A DNA stretch of 64,000 bases from Streptomyces beihaiensis (GTDB lineage: Bacteria; Actinomycetota; Actinomycetes; Streptomycetales; Streptomycetaceae). The stretch covers positions 18,213 to 82,212 of the forward strand of contig NZ_JAPHNL010000002.1 in NCBI RefSeq assembly GCF_026274175.1, given 5' to 3'. Below the pieces are notes generated by a model that was not told where the DNA came from, made no database searches, and saw only the letters and a program-made list of their open reading frames with translations. Both the position numbers and the translations under genes were made by a program. The number at the start of each line of letters is the position of its first letter. Within the stretch, counting starts at the first letter, position 1. Positions 9,150-17,816 of this stretch are shown one piece after another.

Positions 9150-9998
9150 ATGAAGGTCACGAGTGTTCTGCCCTTGACCGCACTCCGACAACGGCTGCCC
9201 GCGAGGCTGACCGGACTCTCGCTCGCGTTGCTCAAGGCGACCGCGCTCGAGCTGGCGATCCTCGCGGGGCATCTGATCCTTTATCCCTCGGGCGTGCTCC
9301 CCGAGCGCCGACATCCCCGCGCGCTGCCATCGGCCCGGCTGCCCACGGCGGACGGGCCGCCCGTCCTGCTGCTGCACGGCTTCATAGACAACCGTTCGGT
9401 GTTCGTCCTGCTGCGCCGCGCCCTGGAACAGCACGGGAGGCAGCACGTCGAGTCGCTCAACTACTCGCCTCTGACCTGCGACATTCAGGCCGCGGCGACG
9501 CTGCTCGCCCGTCGCGTCGAGGACGTGTGCGCGCGGACGGGCCGGCAGCGGATCGACATCGTGGGGCACAGCCTGGGCGGACTCATAGCCCGTTACTACG
9601 TGCAGCGTCTGGGCGGGGACGCACGCGTGCGCACCCTGGTCACGCTCGGCACGCCGCACGCGGGCACCCGGGTGGCGCCGCTCGCCGACGCGCATCCGAT
9701 CGTGCGGCAGATGCGTCCGGGCTCGTCGGTGGTGGAGGAACTGAAGCGTCCGGCGCCGGGGTGCGGGACGCGGATCGTGAGTTTCTGGAGCGACCTGGAC
9801 CAGCTGATGGTGCCGCTGGAGACGGCGTGCGTGGACCACCCCGACCTGGACGTGCAGAACGTACGGGTGACGGGCATCGGGCATCTCGCGCTGCCGGTGC
9901 ACCCCGCGGTCGCGGCCGGCGTGCGTCGGGTTCTGGACACCGGGCAGGCGGAGGGGGGCCGCCCCGCGACGTCGACCGGCGGCATGACCGTGGCGTGA
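9150..9998 (+). CDS. Alpha/beta-hydrolase lipase/esterase
   Basis: A 282-residue protein. A hydrophobic N-terminal segment (residues 15-45, LSLALLKATALELAILAGHLIL) could be a membrane anchor or uncleaved signal. The hydrolase core follows: PVLLLHGFIDN forms the oxyanion-hole strand and GHSLGG carries the nucleophile Ser141. Asp in SDLDQL and His in GIGHLAL probably complete the triad. It resembles the Streptomyces 'esterase/lipase family alpha/beta hydrolases' related to triacylglycerol lipases. The ATG at 9150 follows GGGAGGTC at 7-8 bp spacing. The substrate is unknown. It stands alone between two spacers. Confidence 0.85.
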   Translation: MKVTSVLPLTALRQRLPARLTGLSLALLKATALELAILAGHLILYPSGVLPERRHPRALPSARLPTADGPPVLLLHGFIDNRSVFVLLRRALEQHGRQHVESLNYSPLTCDIQAAATLLARRVEDVCARTGRQRIDIVGHSLGGLIARYYVQRLGGDARVRTLVTLGTPHAGTRVAPLADAHPIVRQMRPGSSVVEELKRPAPGCGTRIVSFWSDLDQLMVPLETACVDHPDLDVQNVRVTGIGHLALPVHPAVAAGVRRVLDTGQAEGGRPATSTGGMTVA

Positions 9999-10174
9999 GC
10001 GTCGAACGAACCTCGAACTCAGCGCCAAGGCTGCGCCCATAGTCCACCGAAAGGAAGCGAATTGCCCGTTTCCGCGGGCATGAGGCCGGTGGAAGATTGT
10101 CGTGCCCTCGTACCGCCGGGTACAGTCACCGCACTGCTCTGGCAGCCCCTGTTGTCGAGGCGAAAGAGAAGTGG

Positions 10175-11638
10175 GTGAACGACCGTCATCCGTCGGGTAC
10201 CGCGCACTACGCGGCGTACGACGGTTACTCCACGACCAGCTTCGCCAACGACCCGCTCTTCGGTGACCTGCAGGGCGACGACGACCCCTACGACACCGGC
10301 TCGTACGACACCAGCACGTACAGCACCGGCTCATACGAGACCGGCACGTACGGCACCGGCTCGTACGACACCAGCACGTACGACACCGGCTCATACGAGA
10401 CCGGCACGTACGGCAACGGCACGTACGAGACGGCCACGTACGACACCGGGCAGTGGTCCACCGACCCGGGACAGCACCAGTATGCTCCCGCCCCTGCGCC
10501 CGCGCCCGCGCCCGCCCACCCCCACACCGAACCCGGATACGGGGGTTCGTACGGAGGCGCCTGGCACGAGCAGCTCGGCGCGATTCCCGCGCAGGGCGGG
10601 GCGGCGGCGGCCGAGCAGTACCCGGGGCACGAGCAGCAGACCGGGCAGTGGGACACGGCGGCTTACGCGACGCAGACGGACGCGACGCGGACGTTCGAGG
10701 TCCAGGACTTCGGCGCCACCGAGTTCGACTCCGGCGCGTACGACGCCACGCAGTGGAACTCCGCCGGTGGTGACACGGGCCCCGCCGCGCCCGGAGTCAT
10801 CGCGCCCGAGCCCGTCGCGGACCCCGAACCCGAACCCGAACCGGCCCCCGCGCCGGCGTCCGCCCCGGTCCCCCGCACGACCCGCGCCGCGTCACGCGGC
10901 CGTGGGCGGCGCCGGACCCCCGCCAGGCGGTCCGCCCTGCTCAGCGTGGCCGTTCCCTCGGTGTGCGTGGTCGGGGTCGCCGGGATCGCCGCGGCCGCCG
11001 TCGGTGTCGGTGGCGGCGACGACGGCAAGGACGCGCAGGCCGCGGCGGCACCGGACCCCACCGCCGTACGGCCCTCGGCGGCCAACAACAAGCTGGACAC
11101 CCAGTTGCGCGGCCTGTCCGCGGGCGCGGACGACTTCGCGGACCGGGCCAGCCGCACCCAGGAACGTATCGACCTGAAGGCCAAGGAGGAGGCGGACCGC
11201 AAGAAGGCGGCCGCCGAGGCCAGGCGCAAGGAGGCGCTGCGGCCGAAGTACGCCCTGCCGGTGAAGCAGCACGGGCTGAGCGCCTACTTCGGGCAGGCCG
11301 GGATCAACTGGATGTCCGTGCACACGGGCATCGACTTTCCCGTCTCGTACGGGACGCCGGTGATGGCGGCGACCGACGGCACCGTCGCCACGAAGTGGAA
11401 CAGCGCGTACGGGAACATGCTGATCCTCACCCGCAAGGACGGCACACAGACGTGGTACTGCCACCTGTCGTCGTACGTCGTGTCGAGCGGCCCCGTGAAG
11501 GCCGGTGAGGTCATCGCGCACTCCGGCAACTCGGGCAACTCGACCGGCCCGCACCTGCACTTCGAGGTGCATCCGCACGAGGGCGCGGCGGTCGACCCGC
11601 TGCCGTGGCTGCGCTCGCACGGTCTCAACCCGACCTGA
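10175..11638 (+). CDS. M23-family peptidoglycan endopeptidase with disordered repeat N-terminus
   Basis: 487 residues from GTG 10175 (VNDRHPSGTAHYAAYD). Residues 30-95 are tandem Tyr/Thr/Gly repeats of the type GSYDTSTY/TGSYETGTYG. A Pro/Glu-rich linker, a single transmembrane segment near residue 265 (LLSVAVPSVCVVGVAGIAAAAVGV) and a coiled-coil rich in Lys/Ala/Glu follow. The C-terminal M23 domain has HTGIDF and HLHFEV, the zinc ligands of LytM-type enzymes that cut peptide cross-links. It is probably anchored in the membrane with the domain outside. An ATG at 10097 in the same frame would add 26 residues without a ribosome site. Convergent with pcrA. Confidence 0.88.
   Translation: MNDRHPSGTAHYAAYDGYSTTSFANDPLFGDLQGDDDPYDTGSYDTSTYSTGSYETGTYGTGSYDTSTYDTGSYETGTYGNGTYETATYDTGQWSTDPGQHQYAPAPAPAPAPAHPHTEPGYGGSYGGAWHEQLGAIPAQGGAAAAEQYPGHEQQTGQWDTAAYATQTDATRTFEVQDFGATEFDSGAYDATQWNSAGGDTGPAAPGVIAPEPVADPEPEPEPAPAPASAPVPRTTRAASRGRGRRRTPARRSALLSVAVPSVCVVGVAGIAAAAVGVGGGDDGKDAQAAAAPDPTAVRPSAANNKLDTQLRGLSAGADDFADRASRTQERIDLKAKEEADRKKAAAEARRKEALRPKYALPVKQHGLSAYFGQAGINWMSVHTGIDFPVSYGTPVMAATDGTVATKWNSAYGNMLILTRKDGTQTWYCHLSSYVVSSGPVKAGEVIAHSGNSGNSTGPHLHFEVHPHEGAAVDPLPWLRSHGLNPT
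10297..10450 (+). repeat. 60-bp coding tandem repeat
   Basis: A block beginning ggctcgtacgacaccagcac at about 10297 recurs 60 bp later and is followed by further degenerate half-units. It encodes the Tyr/Thr/Gly repeats of the M23 protein. Copy number probably varies between strains. Confidence 0.75.
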
Positions 11639-11771
11639 CCCCGTCTCGCCTCCGCTCCGCGCCGCCACGACCGTCGAGCCTGCCCTGCCGTCCGCCCGCC
11701 GCAGCCGGCCCGCCCGCCGCTACCGGCCGGGTCGCCACTGCCGGTCCGGCCGCCACAGCCCGGTCGGGCCG

Positions 11772-14429
11772 CTACAGCTTCTCCACCGGCGCGTACCGCA
11801 GCAGCAGGCGCTTCGGCTTGGGGTCGCCGAAGTCGATCGTCGCCTCCGCGTTGGCGCCCGTGCCTTTGACGCCGACTACCGTGCCGAGGCCGAACTGGTC
11901 ATGGGTGACGCGGTCGCCCACGGCCAGCGAGACCACCGGTTTCTCGGCGGCCCCCGCCCCACCGCGGCGCGTCGCGAACGCCGGGGTCGAGCCCGTGCGC
12001 GAGCGCGACGACGACAGGGACGCCGCGATGCCGCCCGCGGGCCCGCGCAGCCCGGACGAACCGGATGAACCGGATGAACCAAACGAGCTGGAGGAGGCGG
12101 ACGGCGTGGAGGCGCCCGTCCGCTTCCAGTCCAGGTGGGCGGCCGGGATCTCCTCAAGGAACCGGGAGGGCGGGTTGTAGGACGGCTGGCCCCAGGCGCT
12201 GCGCATCGAGGAACGGGTGAGGTACAGCCGTTCCCGGGCGCGGGTGATGCCGACGTACGCCAGGCGGCGCTCCTCCTCCAGTTCCTTGGTCTGGCCCAGG
12301 GAACGCATGTGAGGGAAGACGCCGTCCTCCAGGCCGGTGAGGAAGACGACCGGGAATTCGAGGCCCTTGGCGGTGTGCAGGGTCATCAGGGTGATGACTC
12401 CGTCGCTGTTCTCCTCATCGTCCGGGATCTGGTCGGAGTCGGCGACCAGCGCGACGCGCTCCAGGAAGTCGGACAGGCTCCCCGCCGCCTCCTGGCCACC
12501 CGCGACCTCCTGGCCGTCCGCCGCCGTCCCCTCGCCGTCCGTCGCCGTCTCCTGGCCGTCCGTCGCCGTCTCCTGGCCGTCCGCCGTCGTCGCCTCGCCG
12601 TCCGCCGCCGTCCCCTCGCCGTCGGCCACGCCCCCGGCTTCCTGCTCGAACTCCAGCGCGACGGCCGCGAGTTCCTGGAGGTTCTCGATCCGCGTCTCGT
12701 CCTGCGGGTCGGTGGAGGACTGGAGCTCGGCAAGGTATCCGGTGCGTTCGAGGACGGCTTCGAGCACGGTCGCCGGACCGGCGCCGGACTCGACGATCGT
12801 GCGCAGCTCCTCCATCAGCGTGTTGAACCGCCGTACCGCGTTCGACGAGCGGGCCGCCATCCCGTACGCCTCGTCGACGCGGCGCAGGGCCTGGGCGAAG
12901 GAGATCTTCTCGCGTTGCGCAAGGGCGTCGATCATGGCTTCGGCGCGGTCACCGATGCCGCGCTTGGGCACGTTGAGGATGCGGCGCAGCGGGACGGAGT
13001 CCTCCGGGTTGGCCAGGACCCGCAGGTAGGCGAGGATGTCCCGGACTTCCTTGCGCTCGTAGAAGCGGACGCCGCCGACGACCTTGTAGGGCAGGCCCAC
13101 GCGGATGAAGACCTCTTCGAAGACGCGGGACTGGGCGTTGGTGCGGTAGAAGACGGCGACGTCGCCCGCCTTCGCCTCGCCCTCGTCCGTCAGCCGGTCG
13201 ATCTCGTCGGCGATGAACTGGGCCTCGTCGTGCTCGGTGTCGGCGACGTAGCCGGTGATGCGCTCGCCCGCGCCCGCGTTGGTCCACAGGTTCTTGGGGC
13301 GGCGCGACTCGTTGCGCTCGATGACGGCGTTGGCGGCGGAGAGGATCGTCTGCGTCGAGCGGTAGTTCTGTTCGAGCAGGATCGTCGTCGCGTCCGCGTA
13401 GTCCTCCTCGAACTGGAGGATGTTGCGGATGGTCGCGCCACGGAACGCGTAGATCGACTGGTCGGCGTCGCCGACCACGCAGAGCTCGGCGGGGTCCGCT
13501 TCCTCTCCTTCCGTCGGCCCGACGAGTTCACGCACCAGGGCGTACTGGGCGTGGTTGGTGTCCTGGTACTCGTCCACCAGAACGTGGCGGAAGCGGCGGC
13601 GGTAGTGCTCGGCGACGTCCGGGAAGGCGCGCAGCAGGTTCACCGTCGTCATGATCAGGTCGTCGAAGTCGAGGGCGTTGGCCTCCCTCAGCCGTGCCTG
13701 GTACATCGCGTAGGCCTGGGCGAGGGTCTTCTCGAACCCGTCGGCCGCGGTCGCGGCGAAGTCCTCCTCGTCGATCAGCTCGTTCTTCAGGTTGGAGATC
13801 TTGGCGCTGAAGGACTTCGGCGGGAACTTCTTCGGGTCGAGCTCCAGGTCGCGACAGACCAGGGCCATGAGCCGCTTGCTGTCGGCGGCGTCGTAGATCG
13901 AGAACGACGACGTGAAGCCGAGCTTCTTCGACTCGCGCCGCAGGATGCGCACGCACGCGCTGTGGAAGGTGGAGACCCACATGGCGTTGGCGCGCGGTCC
14001 CACCAGGGACTCGACGCGCTCCTTCATCTCGCCCGCGGCCTTGTTGGTGAAGGTGATCGCGAGGATCTGGCCGGGGTGGACGCCGCGCTCGGCGAGCAGG
14101 TACGCGATGCGGTGGGTCAGGACACGGGTCTTGCCGGAGCCCGCGCCGGCGACGATGAGCAGCGGGGAGCCCGCATGCACGACGGCCGCCTTCTGGTTCT
14201 CGTTGAGCCCCTCGAGGAGCGTCGCCGGGTCGACGGCAGGTCTCGGGGCCCCGTCGCGGTAGTACGCATCCCGGGGCGGCGGCGTGTCGAACTTCCCGCC
14301 GAACAGATCGTCCGGGATCGGCTCGGAGGCCCCCTCGTGCTCGGGGTCCGTGTCCTCGGGCGGCGGCGGGGGCTCCTCCGCGCCGTTCCGGAGGCTCGCC
14401 AGGAAGTGATCGTCAAAGAGGCTGCTCAT
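11772..14429 (-). CDS. pcrA: ATP-dependent DNA helicase PcrA/UvrD
   Basis: An 885-residue superfamily 1A helicase. Walker A is GAGSGKT (residues 95-101), followed by ITFTNKAAGEMKER (motif Ia), VDEYQDTN (motif II), GDADQSIYAFRGA (motif III), QNYRST (motif IV), TLHTAKGLEFPVVF (motif V) and VGITRARERLYL (motif VI). A C-terminal DNA/RNA polymerase-binding Tudor-like segment (GDRVTHDQFGLGTVV) ends the protein. PcrA unwinds DNA in mismatch and excision repair and removes RecA filaments. An Asp/Gly/Thr repeat insert near residues 602-640 in the 2B region is unusual. The upstream region has a damage-type promoter motif. Confidence 0.97.
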   Translation of the reverse strand: MSSLFDDHFLASLRNGAEEPPPPPEDTDPEHEGASEPIPDDLFGGKFDTPPPRDAYYRDGAPRPAVDPATLLEGLNENQKAAVVHAGSPLLIVAGAGSGKTRVLTHRIAYLLAERGVHPGQILAITFTNKAAGEMKERVESLVGPRANAMWVSTFHSACVRILRRESKKLGFTSSFSIYDAADSKRLMALVCRDLELDPKKFPPKSFSAKISNLKNELIDEEDFAATAADGFEKTLAQAYAMYQARLREANALDFDDLIMTTVNLLRAFPDVAEHYRRRFRHVLVDEYQDTNHAQYALVRELVGPTEGEEADPAELCVVGDADQSIYAFRGATIRNILQFEEDYADATTILLEQNYRSTQTILSAANAVIERNESRRPKNLWTNAGAGERITGYVADTEHDEAQFIADEIDRLTDEGEAKAGDVAVFYRTNAQSRVFEEVFIRVGLPYKVVGGVRFYERKEVRDILAYLRVLANPEDSVPLRRILNVPKRGIGDRAEAMIDALAQREKISFAQALRRVDEAYGMAARSSNAVRRFNTLMEELRTIVESGAGPATVLEAVLERTGYLAELQSSTDPQDETRIENLQELAAVALEFEQEAGGVADGEGTAADGEATTADGQETATDGQETATDGEGTAADGQEVAGGQEAAGSLSDFLERVALVADSDQIPDDEENSDGVITLMTLHTAKGLEFPVVFLTGLEDGVFPHMRSLGQTKELEEERRLAYVGITRARERLYLTRSSMRSAWGQPSYNPPSRFLEEIPAAHLDWKRTGASTPSASSSSFGSSGSSGSSGLRGPAGGIAASLSSSRSRTGSTPAFATRRGGAGAAEKPVVSLAVGDRVTHDQFGLGTVVGVKGTGANAEATIDFGDPKPKRLLLRYAPVEKL
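12520..12624 (-). repeat. 21-bp minisatellite inside pcrA
   Basis: Five consecutive 21-bp units, two of them identical (12541-12561 and 12562-12582) and the rest diverged. Each encodes a seven-residue unit of the type TADGQET. The period keeps frame, so length changes would be tolerated. It lies between helicase motifs IV and V in a solvent-exposed insert. Confidence 0.85.
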
Positions 14430-14438
14430 CGCTCTCCG

Positions 14439-14461
14439 AGTCTAGGTCCCCCCGCCGACAC
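14439..14461 (-). promoter_or_regulatory. Candidate RecA-NDp-like promoter of pcrA
   Basis: On the minus strand: GTGTCGGCG, eight bases, TAGACT. Against tTGTCRgtg-N8-TAnnnT, the -10 box and spacing fit; the upstream box matches at 7 of 9 positions. The -10 box ends 9 bp before the ATG, so the transcript would be almost leaderless. Weaker than the two copies at 4652-4746. Confidence 0.45.
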
Positions 14462-14654
14462 TCCGCCCAGCCCTTCCCCGAAGGGGCGGGAACCACCCTC
14501 GTCACGCTGTGCGTACGCTCCCGCACCCCGCGCCAAGGTCACGAAAATGTATCGGGCATATCGACCATCAACCTTCACAGCAGCCACACGAGTTGGCTAC
14601 GGTGCAGCGCGGGCAGCCCGTCCCCCCGCCCGCGAGAAGACGCGGCGAGCGGGC

Positions 14655-14845
14655 AGCCCCCGCCGAGTCCCGTACGCCGAGAGGCAGGGAACCGGGGACC
14701 CAACCGACCTTGGGGTGAATCGGCCGACGGCCCGGCACGACAGGCACGACAGGGCAGTTGACCGTAGGGCAGCCTTCCGTACGACGCACGAGCTGTACCG
14801 CCCGAACCCGACAGCTAACCCGGTAGGCGGACCACGGAAGGAGTC
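14655..14845 (+). promoter_or_regulatory. c-di-AMP (ydaO/yuaA) riboswitch
   Basis: The leader contains the conserved blocks of the ydaO/yuaA aptamer in order: GCCGAGTCC (14662-14670), GGGAACCGGGG, TTGGGGTGAATC, GTAGGGCAGCCTTCC, and CCCGACAGCTAACC followed by GGTAGGCGG. CCGCC at 14660-14664 pairs with GGCGG at 14826-14830 as the P1 stem. The family binds c-di-AMP and in actinobacteria often sits before cell-wall hydrolase genes. CCTTCCGT (14773-14780) is perfectly complementary to ACGGAAGG (14834-14841), which overlaps the Shine-Dalgarno of the next gene, so ligand could control ribosome access as well as transcription. Confidence 0.9.
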
Positions 14846-14852
14846 GCCTCCC

Positions 14853-16040
14853 TTGGCGTCGCACCGCAAGCCGCGCACCCGCCCACTGATGTCGGTCGGC
14901 CTCTCGACCCCCGCGGTCGGCATCACCACCGCCGCCCTCACCTCGGTCGCCCTGCTGTCGCAGACGGCGCAGGCCGCCCCCGAGCGGCCGGCGAGGAAGC
15001 CGACCCTGGAAGAGGTGCAGAAGAAGGTCGACGGCCTGTACCATCAGGCCGAGGTCGCCACGCAGAAGTACAACGGGGCGAAGGAGCGGACCGACAGCAA
15101 GAAGAAGCAGGTCGACAAGCTCCTCGACGACATAGCCGAGCGCACGCAGAAGATGAACGCGGTCCGCGAGCAGTTGGGCCAGTTCGCCGCCGCGCAGTAC
15201 CGCGACGGCGGGATCGGCGACACGGCGCGCATGTTCCTCACGGACAACCCTGAGGACTACTTCACGCAGAGCCACCAGATGAGCCGGATGACGGACCGGC
15301 AGCAGAAGGTCGTCGACGACTACCGGACCGAGCAGCGCGCGACGGCGCGCAAGCGCGTCGAGGCGCAGAAGGAGCTGACGCAGCTCACCTCGGCGCAGAC
15401 GGAGCTGAAGAAGTCGAAACAGGCGGTGCAGGCCAAGCTGGCCGACGCCCGTGATCTGCTCTCCAAGCTGACCGCCGAGGAGAAGGCGCGGCTGGCGGAG
15501 ATCAAGCGGAAGCAGGAGGAAGAGGCCCGCAAGAAGGCCGCCGAGCTGGCCCAGAAGCAGAAGGAGGCCGAGGAGGCCGCCGCGCGGCAGAAGGCGCAGC
15601 AGGACCAGCAGTCCGGCTCGGGCACGTCCGGCTCCGGCACGTCCTCCGGCTCCACCGGCTCCTCCACGTCCAGCTCGTACGCGACCCAGGCCGCCAAGGC
15701 CCTCGCCTTCGCCAAGGCGCAGATCGGCAAGCCGTACGTGTGGGGCGCCACGGGCCCGGACTCGTACGACTGCTCGGGGCTCACCCAGGCGGCGTGGAAG
15801 GCGGCAGGGATCTCGCTGCCGCGCACGACGTGGGACCAGGTGAAGGTCGGCAAGACGGTTCCGCTGTCCGACATCCAGCCCGGTGACCTGGTCTTCTTCT
15901 ACGACGACATCAGTCACGTCGGCCTCTACCTGGGCAACGGCATCATGATCCACGCCCCGAAGCCGGGCGCGTACGTGCGCGAGGAATCCATCTACTACGG
16001 CGGTGCCGGCATCATCCACAGCGTGGTGCGCCCCGCCTGA
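14853..16040 (+). CDS. Secreted NlpC/P60 peptidoglycan hydrolase, riboswitch-controlled
   Basis: 395 residues from TTG 14853 (LASHRKPRTR...). The TTG lies 9 bp after GGAAGGAG and gives an N-terminus matching the paralogue at 17817 (xAxHRKPRxR). A signal peptide ends near QTAQAAPE. A long Lys/Glu/Gln coiled coil (residues 55-240) and a Gly/Ser linker precede the NlpC/P60 domain, with catalytic Cys307 (YDCSGLTQ) and His355 (SHVGLYLG). Such enzymes cut D-Glu-DAP stem-peptide bonds and act in growth, sporulation or spore germination. The upstream c-di-AMP riboswitch ties expression to second-messenger levels. Confidence 0.92.
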   Translation: MASHRKPRTRPLMSVGLSTPAVGITTAALTSVALLSQTAQAAPERPARKPTLEEVQKKVDGLYHQAEVATQKYNGAKERTDSKKKQVDKLLDDIAERTQKMNAVREQLGQFAAAQYRDGGIGDTARMFLTDNPEDYFTQSHQMSRMTDRQQKVVDDYRTEQRATARKRVEAQKELTQLTSAQTELKKSKQAVQAKLADARDLLSKLTAEEKARLAEIKRKQEEEARKKAAELAQKQKEAEEAAARQKAQQDQQSGSGTSGSGTSSGSTGSSTSSSYATQAAKALAFAKAQIGKPYVWGATGPDSYDCSGLTQAAWKAAGISLPRTTWDQVKVGKTVPLSDIQPGDLVFFYDDISHVGLYLGNGIMIHAPKPGAYVREESIYYGGAGIIHSVVRPA

Positions 16041-16049
16041 CGTACTCGC

Positions 16050-16089
16050 GGGGTTACGTTCGGGCGGTGCCAGGCCCGAACGTAACCCC
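16050..16089 (+). terminator. Strong hairpin terminator after NlpC/P60 gene
   Basis: A perfect 16-bp stem (16050-16065 with 16074-16089) with an 8-nt loop starts 10 bp after the stop codon. No T-run follows, as is common in Streptomyces. The predicted GTG start of the next gene (16067) lies in the loop. Confidence 0.85.
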
Positions 16090-17158
16090 CCACTCCTCCG
16101 GCTCCTCCGGCTCCTCCCATTCCCCCCGTTCCCACCGCTCCCCCCATACCCCGCATACCCCCCGCTCCTACCGCTCCCGCTACTGGTCCCAGCTGCCGCC
16201 CGCCGCGGGTGCCGCCGTGATGGCCACCGGCATCGTGTCGGTGGGCCTGCACACCGTCGGCCCGGAAGCGCTCTCCGTCCTACTCCTGGCACTCGGCTCC
16301 GCCCTGTGGCTGGTACTGGCGTACGACTACACGGACCGGTTCGTTCGCGACCGGGCCCGGTGGGAACGCGAGGCGGACTCGCCGCCCGCGCTGACCGCCG
16401 TCGCCGCGACGACCGTGCTCGGCACGCGGTACGCGCTGCTGGGCTGGGACTGGCTCGCCGGGGTGCTGCTGGTGATCGCGGTGGTGGTCTGGCCGGTGCT
16501 GCTGTACGTCGTCGTACGGCACTGGCGGCCGAGGATGCCCGGCGCGGTGTTCCTCGGCACCGTGGCCACGCAGGGGCTCGCCGTGCTCGGGGCGACGCTG
16601 TCGGCGCGGCTCGGTGTGGCGTGGCTGGGCTATGCGGCGATGGTGATGTTCTGGTTCGGGCTCGTGGTGTACGTGGCCGCGTTCATGCGGTTCGAGCTGC
16701 GCCAGGTACTCACGGGGGCCGGGGACCACTGGGTGGCGGGCGGCGCGCTCGCCATCTCCACTCTGGCCGCGGCGAAGCTGGTCCTGGCGGACCGCGCCGA
16801 GGGGCTGTGGAACACCGACGAGAGCCAGGTGCTGCGCGACATGTGCGGCCTGCTGCTCGCGTCGGCGGCGGCCTGGTACGTGGTGCTCGCCGTGGCGGAG
16901 CTGGTGGAACCGCGGCCGCGCTACGACGTGCGCCGCTGGTCGACCGTGTTCCCGATGGGCATGACCGCGGCGGCGACCCTGGCGGTCGCCACCGCGGTGG
17001 ACACGTCCTGGCTGACCGGTCCCGGCCGGGTGCTGGTGTGGATCGGGCTGGCGGCGTGGCTGGCGGCCGCGGTCGGGGCGGGACGGGTGGTACGACGGGC
17101 GTCGCGGGGCGCCCACGGCACAAAGACGCCGACCGTCAGGTCCACAGGACCGCGATGA
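16067..17158 (+). CDS. TDT-family (TehA/C4-dicarboxylate-type) membrane transporter
   Basis: 363 residues with a Ser/Pro/His-rich tail of about 45 residues, then about ten hydrophobic helices starting at LPPAAGAAVMATGIVSVGL. That segment is the conserved first helix of tellurite-resistance/dicarboxylate transporter (TDT) proteins, related to TehA and SLAC1 anion channels. The substrate cannot be told from sequence. GTG 16067 is the only start that keeps the first helix whole, but it lies in the loop of the upstream terminator. The next in-frame GTG/ATG (about 16216) would cut into helix 1. The 3' end overlaps the convergent gene at 17136 by 23 bp. Confidence 0.75.
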   Translation: MPGPNVTPHSSGSSGSSHSPRSHRSPHTPHTPRSYRSRYWSQLPPAAGAAVMATGIVSVGLHTVGPEALSVLLLALGSALWLVLAYDYTDRFVRDRARWEREADSPPALTAVAATTVLGTRYALLGWDWLAGVLLVIAVVVWPVLLYVVVRHWRPRMPGAVFLGTVATQGLAVLGATLSARLGVAWLGYAAMVMFWFGLVVYVAAFMRFELRQVLTGAGDHWVAGGALAISTLAAAKLVLADRAEGLWNTDESQVLRDMCGLLLASAAAWYVVLAVAELVEPRPRYDVRRWSTVFPMGMTAAATLAVATAVDTSWLTGPGRVLVWIGLAAWLAAAVGAGRVVRRASRGAHGTKTPTVRSTGPR

Positions 17159-17489
17159 AGATGTTGGCCATGGTCAGGCCGCCGACCGTGGCGAAGAGCC
17201 CCTTCTCCGCCGTCTCCTCGTCCCTCTTCACGTAGACGATCCCGAGGATCACGATCAGGATCGCGAGCTTCACACCGATCTTGATGTTGTTCACGGTCGA
17301 GCCTTCGGCCTGATTGAGGCCGACGAGAGCGACACCGGTGACGAGCATGGTCAGCGCGCCGTGCAGCATGCCCTTGCTGAACCGGGCCGTGCCCTTCCCG
17401 ATCGCCGGCATCTGTGCGAGGAATCCGCCGAGCAGCGCGGCGATGCCGATGATGTGCAGGCCGACGAAGAAGTGGAGGAGTACGTCCAT
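17136..17489 (-). CDS. Small integral membrane protein, unknown function
   Basis: 117 residues with four predicted membrane helices: HFFVGLHIIGIAALLGGFL, GALTMLVTGVALVGL, IGVKLAILIVILGIVYV and LFATVGGLTMANIFIAVLW. A charged loop KRDEETAEKG lies before the last helix. It resembles conserved Streptomyces membrane proteins without a known role. The ATG at 17489 follows a GGTTAGGCTCC region without a strong ribosome site. Convergent with, and overlapping, the TDT transporter. Confidence 0.7.
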   Translation of the reverse strand: MDVLLHFFVGLHIIGIAALLGGFLAQMPAIGKGTARFSKGMLHGALTMLVTGVALVGLNQAEGSTVNNIKIGVKLAILIVILGIVYVKRDEETAEKGLFATVGGLTMANIFIAVLWT

Positions 17490-17816
17490 GGACCGGAGCC
17501 TAACCGGGCGTCTTCGGGCACCGATCCGTCACCCTCCCCTCCCACTCGCACACTACTTACAACAAACCGGTCACTTGCGAACAATCCGTCACCAACCCGT
17601 GACGTAGAGGTTTAGCGTCCTTCGCCAGGTGACCGGCTCCCCTCCACCGCCAGAACCCGGGGCGGGCAGCCGGACACCACCGCCGAGAAACCCGGCGGCG
17701 GCCCGCTCCCCCTGCACATTCGGGCCGCCGCCGGACCCGCGAAGCACCGCGCTCGGCAGCAGGACGACCCGGGCCCCAGTGCCCGGAACCCGGAACCCGG
17801 AAGGACGTGGCTCGAC
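17490..17816 (+). other. Promoter region of second NlpC/P60 gene
   Basis: A 327 bp divergent spacer. It contains several GTCAC-type direct repeats between 17527 and 17605 (ccgtcac, ggtcac, ccgtcac, cgtgac) in a locally AT-richer patch, which look like a regulator or sigma-factor target. GC-rich hairpins follow. The ydaO consensus blocks seen before the first NlpC/P60 gene are absent. Confidence 0.4.

Noticed and set aside
8803-9153. 116-codon plus-strand frame before the lipase
   Set aside because: No family resemblance and no ribosome site; it overlaps the real start and contains a hairpin.
12135-14850. Very long plus-strand open frame reaching from inside pcrA into the NlpC/P60 gene
   Set aside because: Only the part from 14853 has a protein family. 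The rest is the antisense of pcrA, open because of high GC.
17600-17816. A second ydaO riboswitch before the second NlpC/P60 gene
   Set aside because: The GGGGTGAATC and GACAGCTAACC blocks are absent; only general GC-rich hairpins are present.
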